From Lentzea aerocolonigenes (GTDB taxonomy: Bacteria; Actinomycetota; Actinomycetes; Mycobacteriales; Pseudonocardiaceae), in assembly GCF_000955955.1 (NCBI RefSeq), contig NZ_JYJG01000285.1, forward strand, positions 1-32,717: DNA of 32,717 bases, written 5' to 3'. Of the stretch, positions 8,184 to 15,909 are shown in pieces. The notes under the pieces were generated by a model. That model saw nothing but the letters and a program-made list of their open reading frames with translations. It had not been told where the DNA came from and did not search any database. Both the position numbers and the translations under genes were made by a program. How positions within the stretch are numbered: the first letter of the stretch is position 1; the number at the start of each line of letters is the position of its first letter.

Positions 8184-8290
8184 TGCTTGCGCCCCTTCGG
8201 TTTCAGGCCGTGCGGCTTGGTGGGCTGATGAGCGGGGACCTGGGAGGCGGGGGTTGGCTGGATCGACGCACGGAGCTGACGTTGGCCTGG

Positions 8291-8309
8291 AGATGTGTAT
8301 AAGAGACAG
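8291..8309. other. Tn5/Nextera mosaic-end adapter sequence (assembly artefact)
   Basis: AGATGTGTATAAGAGACAG is an exact match to the 19-bp Tn5 mosaic end used in Nextera-type libraries. Frames read across it give the peptides known from contaminated databases (SLIHIS, LLYTS, MCIRDS, SYTHLQA). A natural perfect copy without a transposon is very unlikely. It lies exactly where the phosphatase-like gene is cut, so the sequences on each side may come from different genome locations or may have bases missing between them. Confidence 0.97.
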
Positions 8310-9012
8310 CGGTTGCACCCGCTTCGTGCGCGATGAGAAGGCCCGCAGCGGACGCCCTCAGGCCTATGTCGTGCTCGACGTAGGCCGTCAGCCAACCCGC
8401 AGCGACGTGGCAGAGCTCCAGAGCGGGTGCGCCCCCGCATCGAAGGCCGGCCACCTGAGGTAGAAGCCTCGTCACCAGCTCAGCCTGATCCGCACGGATC
8501 GCTGCGACCGCCGAGAATCCGGTGCTGATCAGCGCATCTTCCAAGAGCTGTGTCGATCCAACGCGGATCTCGAGCCAGTCCGTGGAGATAGAGGGGTCGC
8601 GCAGGTGAGCGCCTTGCCCCAGTCCCGCCATCCAGAGCCGCCGGCTGTGTGGTTCAGCAACCGCGGCCGCCAGGACGACGTCGTCCACCGCAGCAGCGAC
8701 GGACACCGCGTAGCCGGGCAAACCGCTGACGTAGTTGTCGACACCGTTGAGCGGGTCGATGATCCACGTGATTTGGCCGGACGCGGCTGGCGTCTCGCCG
8801 AGTACTGCGTCTCCGGGGCGATGCAGCGAGACCAGTTCGCGAGTCAGGTGTTCCGAAGACATGCTGGCTGGCACGAGCAGGCCGCTGGAGGTGCACCGGG
8901 CGCCTCGGTATGGCCCGCCGGCAGTGCGCAGACGTTCAGACCAGATCTGCCGAGCAGCGTGTGCGGCGACGTGTCCGGCAAATGCGCTAAGTCGCTCGAC
9001 GCGTGTGAACAC
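8310..9012 (-). CDS. Inositol-monophosphatase-like protein, degenerate active site, 3' end cut by adapter
   Basis: Starts at GTG 9010-9012 with AAAGGGGG eight bases upstream; 234 codons are present before the adapter at 8309. The fold is recognisable: VLGET, then WIIDPLNGVDNYVSGLPGYAVSVAAAVDD, GGAPALELCHVAAGWLTAYVEHDIGLRASAAGLLIAHEAGATA. Active family members have DPxDGTxN and WDxAA. Here the second Asp of the first motif is Asn, the Thr is Val, and the WD position reads RA, so at least two metal ligands are missing. The protein is therefore probably not a phosphatase; a sensory or binding role is possible. About 25-35 C-terminal residues are lost at the adapter join. Co-orientation with the XRE gene cannot be taken as an operon. 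Confidence 0.8.
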
Positions 9013-9466
9013 GATGAAATCCCCCTTTAGTGCGAATCGGCGAGTAGATGCGCCAAGGCATGGACTCGACGAGGTGTCGTCGTGCACGTGGGGGAGGAGA
9101 GATGACCTCAGGCTACACCAATTGTGCTGCAGAATCGCGATTATTTTAGTCAATGGAATTTGGTTTGCCGCTGACTGGTAAACCGAGTTTCTGCGAGCTG
9201 GAAGAATGCCTGCTGGCTAGCCGTGGCGTGGATCGGACACGCCGTGCCACTGAGGTGGGGAACTACGTGTTTTGCACGTCTTGGCTGCTAGATCGACGAC
9301 AGATCCATGCGTTCGTGTGAACGTCGGTAGGTGCAGCAGATGGGCAGTGGACCTGAGCCGCGCGGCGCTAGGTCGCATCGATAGACGCTTCGAGGTTGTT
9401 TGGGCGGCTGCGGTGTGAAGTTCTGCTGTGCGGGAATTTCGGATCCGTTCGGGTGTAGGAGTTCGA
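9013..9466. other. Gene-free region between divergent phosphatase-like and cyclotransferase genes
   Basis: About 450 bp with no supported gene. An AT-rich patch at 9136-9166 contains TTGACT on the minus strand, a candidate -35 for the phosphatase-like gene, but no clear -10 at the right distance. A small ACGTG/CACGT hairpin lies near 9265-9279. The 5' boundary of the cyclotransferase transcript is probably here; nothing else recognisable was seen. Confidence 0.5.
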
Positions 9467-10390
9467 ATGTTGCGCCGACGCAGGCTTACAGCGAGTCCCT
9501 TTGCCGGTCGCAAATGGGGCCTCGCACGCATCGCCGCTCTGATCGTTGCGGCTGCGGTCCTGTTGATTGCGTGCACTTGTGCAGAGAAGGCCCATCCGGG
9601 GCGAGGTCTGTCTCCGCCTGCTCGTACGACGTCGACCAACGCCGCTTCATCCCGAGTAGTGAAGGTAGAGACCTTCGCCGCCGCGGTCGTCGGGCAGTTG
9701 ACGGGCGGCGACAACAAGGGCATGGGCCTCGAAAACGGCGAAGGTGCCCTACTTCTGGAGAGCACCAACACATCTCAGGGCGGAGGGATCCGTGGGATCG
9801 ACACGACCAGCGGTGTTGAACGGATCCAGCTGATAGACCAGCCTGGCCGCACGATGTCGGGGGTCGCTGTCAGCGTGCGTCCGGGCCAGCCAGGCATCGT
9901 GTGGCAGCTGACCCTGAAGGGCAACGTCGCGATCGCTCGAGACCTGTCCACTTTGGTCGAGCAGCGCCAGGTGTCGTATCGAGGCGAAGGCTGGGGACTG
10001 TGCGATGACGGAACTCAGCTGGTGCAAAGCGAAGGGTCTATGCGCCTCGTGTTGCGAGATGCAGACACCTTCGCCGAGAAGGAGGTGATCGAGGTTGCCG
10101 GCGGGTGGTGGTCGAGCAGGCGCCTTGGCGAACTGGAGTGCGTGCGCGACGGTGAAAGGCGTCAAGTGTGGGCGAATCTCGTGGACACCAGTTGGCTGCT
10201 GCGTGTTGACCTTGAAGAGCGTGCCGTGACCGCAGTGGCTGACCTCGCCCCGGCGATGGCCGGAGCGACAGCCGCGGAGCGAAACCTGATCAGTGGTATC
10301 GCGTCGATTTCCGGTGCGCGCAACGAATTGTGGCTCTCCGGCAGTGGTTGGCGTCGACCGGTGAAGATTCGGTTGGCGGCGAGGCCGTAG
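9467..10390 (+). CDS. Glutaminyl-peptide cyclotransferase (Glu_cyclase_2 type), lipoprotein
   Basis: 307 residues from ATG 9467, with TAGGAG six bases upstream; the frame is open further up but less well supported. A basic start (MLRRRR) and hydrophobic helix end in LIAC, a lipobox, so the protein is probably lipid-anchored outside the membrane. The mature part follows the five-bladed propeller family: LLLESTNTSQGGGIRGID, VWQLTLKGNVAIARDLSTL, YRGEGWGLCDDGTQLVQSEGS, LGELECVRDGERRQVWANLVDTSWLLRVD. The Glu in GEGWG is the expected catalytic residue. Known chemistry: cyclisation of N-terminal Gln to pyroglutamate. The blade regions before about residue 95 are shorter than usual. No operon partner is visible. 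Confidence 0.85.
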   Translation: MLRRRRLTASPFAGRKWGLARIAALIVAAAVLLIACTCAEKAHPGRGLSPPARTTSTNAASSRVVKVETFAAAVVGQLTGGDNKGMGLENGEGALLLESTNTSQGGGIRGIDTTSGVERIQLIDQPGRTMSGVAVSVRPGQPGIVWQLTLKGNVAIARDLSTLVEQRQVSYRGEGWGLCDDGTQLVQSEGSMRLVLRDADTFAEKEVIEVAGGWWSSRRLGELECVRDGERRQVWANLVDTSWLLRVDLEERAVTAVADLAPAMAGATAAERNLISGIASISGARNELWLSGSGWRRPVKIRLAARP

Positions 10391-10781
10391 CAACGAGATG
10401 CCGGTACCTGGCCAGGTCCGGCTCACCTTGGCGACGGTGGCGCTCAGCAGCGCGGTGAACAGCTCGTCGAAACGCGTGATCCGTTCCGAGACGGTGGTCA
10501 GGTGCTCTTCCACGTCCCGGAGGTAATTTCGCACCTGCTCAGGTATCAACGGTGCCGCCGACCCGGCGCAGGTTCGTTGCCCCGCATTTGCACCAAATAC
10601 CTGTCGCAGCTCGCCGATCATCTCGGCGAACTCGTCGGGGCTCAGCCACAGCGTGCCCTGCCGGTCCCCAATCGAGTCCGCGACCTGATCAGCGCCGGGC
10701 CGTTCGAGGTGGGAGTTGATGTACATGATCCCGATCAGCTTGTAATCGGTGGTGTTCAACAGCTTCAGGAAGTTGATCGAC
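10391..10781. other. Remnant-containing region between cyclotransferase and SH3-like gene
   Basis: 390 bp with no intact gene. On the minus strand one open frame joins a CorA fragment (10421-10552) to a second piece (about 10555-10720: HLERPGADQVAD, then TLWLSPDEFAEMIGELRQVF) that resembles the C-terminal end of some other small, perhaps regulatory, protein. The part of that open frame below 10390 is only the antisense of the cyclotransferase gene. The promoter of the SH3-like gene at 10782 must lie within or after these remnants; AGGAAG at 10767-10772 serves as its ribosome site. Confidence 0.5.
10421..10552 (-). pseudogene. CorA-type magnesium transporter fragment
   Basis: 44 codons read PLIPEQVRNYLRDVEEHL, then TTVSERITRFDELFTALLSATVAKVS. 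This matches the helical segment just before the membrane domain of CorA transporters, which usually reads VRPYLRDVxDHLxRVxExxxSxDELLxxxLxxxLAQVS. The two membrane helices and the GMN signature that should follow are absent, and the upstream cytoplasmic domain is replaced by unrelated sequence. It is a decayed or deletion-generated fragment and cannot make a channel. Confidence 0.6.
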
Positions 10782-11162
10782 ATGAACAATGCTGTGCGCA
10801 AATATTCCACGCGGACAGTCATCGTGGTGGCGACGGCTGCACTCCTGGCCGGCGTTCCTGGTGTCAGTCAGGCCAGCACTCAGACGGGCCCGCTTGTTCA
10901 CGTCTTCGAGGGTTGCTACGCGTCCAAACCCGAGAACGCCACGGTCTACCCGACCGTGGCGAATATGACTGTGCGATCGGGACCGCGCTTTTCCGCCTCG
11001 TCCTGCGGCACCCTGTACGGATACCAGGCCACGAAGGCGTACTGCGTCACCGGCGGGCAGGGAGGCCCCTGGGCCGTGGTGAAGTCGCACAACTACCCAT
11101 ACCAATGGGGGTACGTTCCCGCGGCAAATCTTCTTTTCAGCAACCCCGTTCGCAACTGCTGA
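10782..11162 (+). CDS. Small secreted SH3-like protein
   Basis: 126 residues from ATG 10782 (AGGAAG nine bases upstream); GTG 10793 is an alternative. Residues 1-31 are a signal peptide: MNNAVRKYSTR, hydrophobic VIVVATAALLAGVPGV, then SQAS. The mature protein of about 95 residues has five Cys (FEGCYAS, ASSCGTL, AYCVTGG, final RNC among them) and an SH3b-like pattern: ANMTVRSGP, GYQATKAYCVTGG, WAVVKS, QWGYVPAANLL. SH3b domains often bind cell-wall peptides, but this short family has no catalytic partner, so the role is unknown. Two relatives lie at 7192-7386 (truncated) and 29984-30355. The latter shares a SARP-like promoter pattern with the RHS gene, which points to a shared programme. Confidence 0.8.
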   Translation: MNNAVRKYSTRTVIVVATAALLAGVPGVSQASTQTGPLVHVFEGCYASKPENATVYPTVANMTVRSGPRFSASSCGTLYGYQATKAYCVTGGQGGPWAVVKSHNYPYQWGYVPAANLLFSNPVRNC

Positions 11163-11333
11163 AACGCTGGGCCGTGAGTGATCAGGAGTTCGGTCGTACA
11201 CCGGATCACTCACGCAGCCCAGGCTGGCAGCAGCGCTGGCGCGTCGCGGCCTGTCGGCCCGATGTGTTCACTCACCTCGGCAGCGGCCGATTCTGAGCGC
11301 GCACGTGTGCTCGGAATGCCGGATCTTCTGCGT

Positions 11334-11365
11334 GCAAGGAATTTGCAAGGTTTCGTTCCTAGCTT
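11334..11365 (+). promoter_or_regulatory. SARP-like direct repeats plus -10 box upstream of the RHS gene
   Basis: GCAAGGA (11334-11340) and GCAAGGT (11345-11351) are heptamers repeated with an 11-bp period. Eight bases later comes TAGCTT (11360-11365), a fair -10 box. SARP regulators such as ActII-ORF4 and AfsR are known to bind heptamer repeats one helical turn apart, 8 bp from the -10. The RHS start codon is about 45 bp downstream. A near copy of the repeats lies upstream of the SH3-like gene at 29984. Confidence 0.6.
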
Positions 11366-11409
11366 TGCCTTGACGTGCGGAAACGCGCTCATTGGGGAGG
11401 GGATGCGTG

Positions 11410-14400
11410 ATGTCCGGGTCATCCTGGTCGCGCTTGCTTTCGACCGTGGCAGTTGCTCTGGTGATCACGCTCGACGTGACCTCCGCAGCGCCACTGGAAT
11501 TGCTGGGGGGCGGCGCGCATCGGCCACATGCCATGCCGGTCCAACTGTGGGGTAGCGCCGGAAACGAACGCGGCCACGGAACGCAGGGGAACAAGACCCT
11601 GCCGCCGTCGTTGCGCGGCCGCTATCCGCAGGACGTGCGGGCCATGCAGGCCAAGGAGCTCGGCGACGTGGCCAAGGTCGAGGCGGCGCCCGTTGCTGAG
11701 GTGCGCGGCTTTGACAAGGCGACCAGCAAGGAGAGACCGGACGACCGCGGCGAGCACGAACGCACCTACAGCAATGTCGACGGCACCCTCACCACGCAAT
11801 ACTCGACTGAACGAGTCAACTACCGGTTGCCGGACGGTAAGTGGGCGCCGATCGACACCAAGCTGGTCGCGGCCGAGAACGGCTGGCGGACTACCGCGGA
11901 CGCCAGCGAGACCCGATTCGCCCGCACCGCCGACGCGCCCGAGGTGGCCCGGCTGGTGATCGACGCTGAGCACTCCGTCGGCTACCGGTTCGCCGGCGCC
12001 TCGGCGGCCACTGGCGTCGTCGCCGGGAACACGATCACCTACCCGGCCGCGTGGCCGGGCATCGACGTGCGGGTGGAAGCCCGTGGCGGCGGCACGGTCA
12101 AGGAAACGCTGGTCCTGCGCGGCCCCGGCACCGGACGCAGCTTCGACTTCCCGTTGCGGCTGACTGGTCTTTCCGCCGCGATGTCGGGCACTGACGTGGT
12201 CTTGCGCGACGCGAGCGGCCGGGTGCGCGCGATCATCCCTGCCGGCATCATGGTGGATGCCGGGGGAGCGACGGCACCCGTGACCTACGAGCTGACCGGC
12301 ACGACGTTGCGGGTGAAGGTCGACGATCGCTGGCTGCTCGAACTGGGCAGGCGCTTCCCGGTGGCGGTCGACCCGACCATGGAGATCCCGGTGGCCTCGG
12401 CCGCCGTGGACAGCTCAATGAACGTCACCGGCGGCGGTTCGACACCGAGTCCCAGCGAGTTGATCGCCGGTCGGTACAACAACACCGGCACCGCGGCGTA
12501 CCTGAAGTTCGGCGGCCTGACGTCGAAACTGCGCTTCCACACCGTGTACGGAGCCCAGCTGGAGCTCGCCAACACGGGGGCACCGTCCTGCAGTCCCCGC
12601 ACCGTGACGATCCATCCGGTGACACAGGCATGGACACCCGGTACCGGCTACGTGTATCCAGGTCCGTCGGTCGGTCCTGCCATGGCCAGTCCCTCGTTCG
12701 CCCACGGCGGTCCCGGTTGCCCACCGGGTGCCGAGCTGGTCAACCTCGGCGCCGGTGGCCGGAACATGGTGCAGGGCTGGGCGAACGGTGGCCCCAACAA
12801 CGGTATCTCTCTGCGAGCCAACGACTCGGACTCTTCGGCGTGGAAGAAGTTCATGGGCACCGGAAGTGCAGTGCCACCCACGTTGTACGTCACGCACAGT
12901 CCGTACAACGCGTCCTATGAGATCGCCAACCCGGTGCCCGACCCGCCCGTGCTGCAGAACCAGGCGGGCAAGCTGCAGGTCGACGTGACCAACCTGAGCG
13001 CGGAGGACTGGCCGCAGGGCACCTACTACCTGGCCTATCGCGCCTACAACGCGGTGACTGGCGCGTCGGTCACGCAGCAGCGCGCGGCGGATCTGGCCGG
13101 AACTGTCCCACGCAACGCCAAGACCACGCTCACCGCGACGATCCGGGCACTGCCGCCCGGCAAGTACTTCCTCGACTTCACCATGGTGCGCAACGGCGGA
13201 GTCGTGTTCACCGACCAGCTGGTCGCACCGATTCGGCTGGTGCTGGAGGTGCCCGACGTACCGCCGGTGATCACCGGGATCTTCCCGCTCAACGGTTACC
13301 GGACACCGACGCTGACACCCCAGCTGTGGGCGGGCGCCGCCGACATCGACGCCCCACCGGGCAGCCGGCTCACCTACAAGTTCGAATTCTGCGAACGAGA
13401 CTCCGACGGCAACCCGGTCGGCTGTCAGACCACCGCGTACCAGAACAGTCCCGCCTGGACAGTCCCAAGCGGACGGATGCAGTGGGGTAAGCGATATCTC
13501 TGGCGAGCCTGGGTGAAAGACACCGCCAGCGAGGTCGAGACTCCCAGGTTGACGCTGCTCGCCGACGTCCCGCAGCCGGAGCTGACCTCCCGCATCGCCA
13601 ACGCGCCACACGCCGCGCGGGACCAGGAGTACGACCCCCAAAGCGGCAACTTCACGAGCGTGGCGACCGACGCGCCGGTCGTGTCGGTCGGCCCCGAGCT
13701 GACCGTGGTGCGCAGCTACAACAGCTTGGATCCGCGCAGGGACACGCTGTTCGGCGCAGGCTGGACGTCACGCTACGACATGCGGATCCGCTCGGATGAC
13801 GACGGAACGGGCAACGTGATCGTCACCTATCCGGACGGTCAGGAGGTGCGCTACGGCCGCAACCCGGACGGCAGCTACGTCGCGCCGAGCGAGCGGATGG
13901 CCCGCCTCACCCAGAGCGGTGCGGCATGGCAGCTGCGCGACCAGAGCGGCTCGGTCTACCAGTTCTCGCTGAACGGGCGGCTGGCCCGGATCATCGACGC
14001 CGCCAACCGGTCGACCGTGCTGACCTACAACACAGGTGACGGCAAGCTGGTGTCGGCGACGGCTCAGGCCAGCGGACGCAGTCTGCGGTTCGCCTGGTCC
14101 GGCGCGCACATCAGCACCGTCACCACTGACGCGGGCGCGTGGAACTACAGCTACGCGGGCGACAAGCTCAGCAAGGTCTGCGGTCCGGACAGCGCCTGCG
14201 TCACCTACGACTACGCCGCGTCGTCCTATTACCGCGGCGCCGCGCTCGACTCCAACCCGGAGTCCTACTGGCGTCTCGGTGAAAGCAGCGGCACGGCGGC
14301 GGCCAGCGACGTCGCGGTCAAGCTCGGCAAGGACGCGGGCAAGTACCACAACGTCCAGCTCGGCACGGCCGGGTCGCTCGCCGGTTCGGACAACACCGCC

Positions 14401-15909
14401 GCCACCTTCAGCAACGACTCCTATGTGGACATCCCCGCCGGGACGCTGAAGAAGAGCCGGGATCTGGCGGTCGAGATGTGGTTCAAAGCGAACCCGCTCG
14501 GCACCGGTGGTCCGTTGATCGGCTACCAGGACAAGGCGTTCCCGAACGCGGCCACCACCGGCGTACCTGTGCTCTACCAGGGCACCGACGGGTTGCTGCA
14601 CGGCCAGTTCGCGACGGGGAAGACTGCTCCCGTCGCGTCCACCAGGACGGTCAACGACGGCAAGTGGCACCACGTTGTGCTGTCCAGCACGGGCGGCACC
14701 ACCACGCTGTACCTGGACGGGGTGAAGTCGGCGTCGGCGGACAACCAGAACATCGACCACACCGCGCTTACCTACAACCAGATCGGCGCGGCGTACGCGA
14801 CCAGCCCGGCCTCGTGGCCGGGCTGGGGCAGTAACGCTCAGCGTTCGTTCAGCGGCGTGATCGACGAGGTCGCGGTGTATCACCACCCGCTCGGCGCGGG
14901 CGCGGTCGCGGCTCACTTCCAGTGGGGCACGAGCGCGGCCGACCAGCTGGCCAAGATCACCATGCCCAGCGGGAAGGTGGCCGCCGAGGCGAAGTACGAC
15001 GGCAAGTCCGGCCGGATCAAGGAGTACGTAGACGACAACGGCGGTGCCTGGCAGATCGGGGCGCCCGCGGTGTACGGCTCCGAAAGCGACCTGCGGCGCA
15101 GTGTCGAGGTGCGGGATCCGGGCCACCGGTCGTCGCTGTTCGAGTACGACGCGCTCGCGGGATGGCTGCTGCGGCAGGGAGTTCCGGCCGGGCTGGAGGT
15201 GCGTGGCGAGGACCGCCCCGGCGAGCCGACCGGACCGCCGGACGAGCAGGTGCCCAGCTGTCCGGCGGCGGACCCCGCCGATCCGAAGTTCTGCACGATC
15301 ATCCCGGACAGCTCGGGTGGACCGGTGTTCGTCCGGCATTCCCTCGAGGGCATCGCGATCCGGTCGTTCACCTACGACGATCGCGGCCTGCCGAAGGTCG
15401 TCACCAACGAGACCGGCGACGCCGTCAAAATGGAGTACGACGCGCGCGGCAACATCACGAAGCGCACGACCTGCCGGACCGTGAACGACTGCCAGACCGC
15501 GTACTCCACCTTCCCGCCGGCTTCGGCTGATCCGCTCGATCCCCGCAGCGGACTGGTGCTGGAGTTCCGTGACGCCAGGTCCAGCGGGGCGACCGACAAC
15601 TCGTTCCTGACCAGCTACACGTACACGTCCATCGGAGACGTCGCCAGCCAGACCAATCCTGACCGCGGTGTGGTCCGGCACTTCTACACCGACGGGACGA
15701 CACCCGCGGTCGGCGGCGGCACCGCGCCGTCCGGTCTGGTCACCGCGGATCGGGACGCTCGGGGTGCGGAGACCCGCTACAGCTACTTCGCCAGTGGTGA
15801 TCTCGCGCAACCGTCATGCCGTCCGGCCTGGTCACGAACTACACCTACGATTCCCTGGGCCGCAAGAAGACGGAGACGCAGATCTCCGACAGCTATCCAG
15901 GCGGCCTGA
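11410..15909 (+). CDS. Giant secreted RHS/YD-repeat protein, N-terminal part (frameshifted)
   Basis: ATG 11410 is seven bases after GGGGAGGGG. Residues 1-33 are a signal peptide (MSGSSWSRLLSTVAVALVIT, then DVTSAAP). Then come a spacer, a beta-rich N-terminal region with YSTERVNYRLPDGKW, a DNRLRE-like wall-protein domain (about 330-500: DSSMNVTGGG, TAYLKFGG, YGAQLELA), Ig-like modules (505-730), and a DUF6531-like entry (PELTVVRSYNSLDPRRDTLFGAGW). First YD repeats follow, then a LamG/concanavalin-like insert at about 937-1173 (PESYWRLGE, VEMWFKANP, WHHVVLSSTGG, GVIDEVAVYHHPL), then more YD repeats. The product is a very large surface or secreted shell-type protein. Homology runs to about base 15810 (SGDLAQ). 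The last 33 residues are out-of-frame Arg-rich sequence, and the true continuation is in the frame starting near 15811. Confidence 0.88.
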   Translation: MSGSSWSRLLSTVAVALVITLDVTSAAPLELLGGGAHRPHAMPVQLWGSAGNERGHGTQGNKTLPPSLRGRYPQDVRAMQAKELGDVAKVEAAPVAEVRGFDKATSKERPDDRGEHERTYSNVDGTLTTQYSTERVNYRLPDGKWAPIDTKLVAAENGWRTTADASETRFARTADAPEVARLVIDAEHSVGYRFAGASAATGVVAGNTITYPAAWPGIDVRVEARGGGTVKETLVLRGPGTGRSFDFPLRLTGLSAAMSGTDVVLRDASGRVRAIIPAGIMVDAGGATAPVTYELTGTTLRVKVDDRWLLELGRRFPVAVDPTMEIPVASAAVDSSMNVTGGGSTPSPSELIAGRYNNTGTAAYLKFGGLTSKLRFHTVYGAQLELANTGAPSCSPRTVTIHPVTQAWTPGTGYVYPGPSVGPAMASPSFAHGGPGCPPGAELVNLGAGGRNMVQGWANGGPNNGISLRANDSDSSAWKKFMGTGSAVPPTLYVTHSPYNASYEIANPVPDPPVLQNQAGKLQVDVTNLSAEDWPQGTYYLAYRAYNAVTGASVTQQRAADLAGTVPRNAKTTLTATIRALPPGKYFLDFTMVRNGGVVFTDQLVAPIRLVLEVPDVPPVITGIFPLNGYRTPTLTPQLWAGAADIDAPPGSRLTYKFEFCERDSDGNPVGCQTTAYQNSPAWTVPSGRMQWGKRYLWRAWVKDTASEVETPRLTLLADVPQPELTSRIANAPHAARDQEYDPQSGNFTSVATDAPVVSVGPELTVVRSYNSLDPRRDTLFGAGWTSRYDMRIRSDDDGTGNVIVTYPDGQEVRYGRNPDGSYVAPSERMARLTQSGAAWQLRDQSGSVYQFSLNGRLARIIDAANRSTVLTYNTGDGKLVSATAQASGRSLRFAWSGAHISTVTTDAGAWNYSYAGDKLSKVCGPDSACVTYDYAASSYYRGAALDSNPESYWRLGESSGTAAASDVAVKLGKDAGKYHNVQLGTAGSLAGSDNTAATFSNDSYVDIPAGTLKKSRDLAVEMWFKANPLGTGGPLIGYQDKAFPNAATTGVPVLYQGTDGLLHGQFATGKTAPVASTRTVNDGKWHHVVLSSTGGTTTLYLDGVKSASADNQNIDHTALTYNQIGAAYATSPASWPGWGSNAQRSFSGVIDEVAVYHHPLGAGAVAAHFQWGTSAADQLAKITMPSGKVAAEAKYDGKSGRIKEYVDDNGGAWQIGAPAVYGSESDLRRSVEVRDPGHRSSLFEYDALAGWLLRQGVPAGLEVRGEDRPGEPTGPPDEQVPSCPAADPADPKFCTIIPDSSGGPVFVRHSLEGIAIRSFTYDDRGLPKVVTNETGDAVKMEYDARGNITKRTTCRTVNDCQTAYSTFPPASADPLDPRSGLVLEFRDARSSGATDNSFLTSYTYTSIGDVASQTNPDRGVVRHFYTDGTTPAVGGGTAPSGLVTADRDARGAETRYSYFASGDLAQPSCRPAWSRTTPTIPWAARRRRRRSPTAIQAA
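15808..15813 (+). other. Apparent 1-bp frameshift in the RHS gene
   Basis: Up to GATCTCGCGCAA the frame gives YFASGDLAQ. The next in-frame homologous sequence, MPSGLVTNYTYDSLGRK, lies in another frame. Adding one A (CAAACCGTC instead of CAACCGTC) would restore SGDLAQTVMPSGLVTNYTYD, a normal YD-repeat join. This looks like a homopolymer indel, either a sequencing error or a real inactivating mutation. Confidence 0.85.

Noticed and set aside
8184..8290. Operon of the phosphatase-like gene and the XRE regulator
   Set aside because: The adapter at 8291-8309 separates them, so adjacency may be artificial.
9749..10822. A single 357-codon minus-strand gene
   Set aside because: Its second half is the antisense of the glutaminyl cyclotransferase. 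Only the CorA-like piece and a short neighbouring piece carry real protein signal, so it was reported as a remnant.
13768..15810. Long minus-strand open frame (680 codons) opposite the RHS gene
   Set aside because: It is the antisense of YD repeats in very GC-rich DNA, has low-complexity Arg/Val/Gly-rich composition, no recognisable domain, and the plus strand is clearly coding.
15800..15830. Programmed ribosomal frameshift in the RHS gene
   Set aside because: There is no slippery heptamer or downstream structure evident, and a one-base indel in a short A run explains it more simply.
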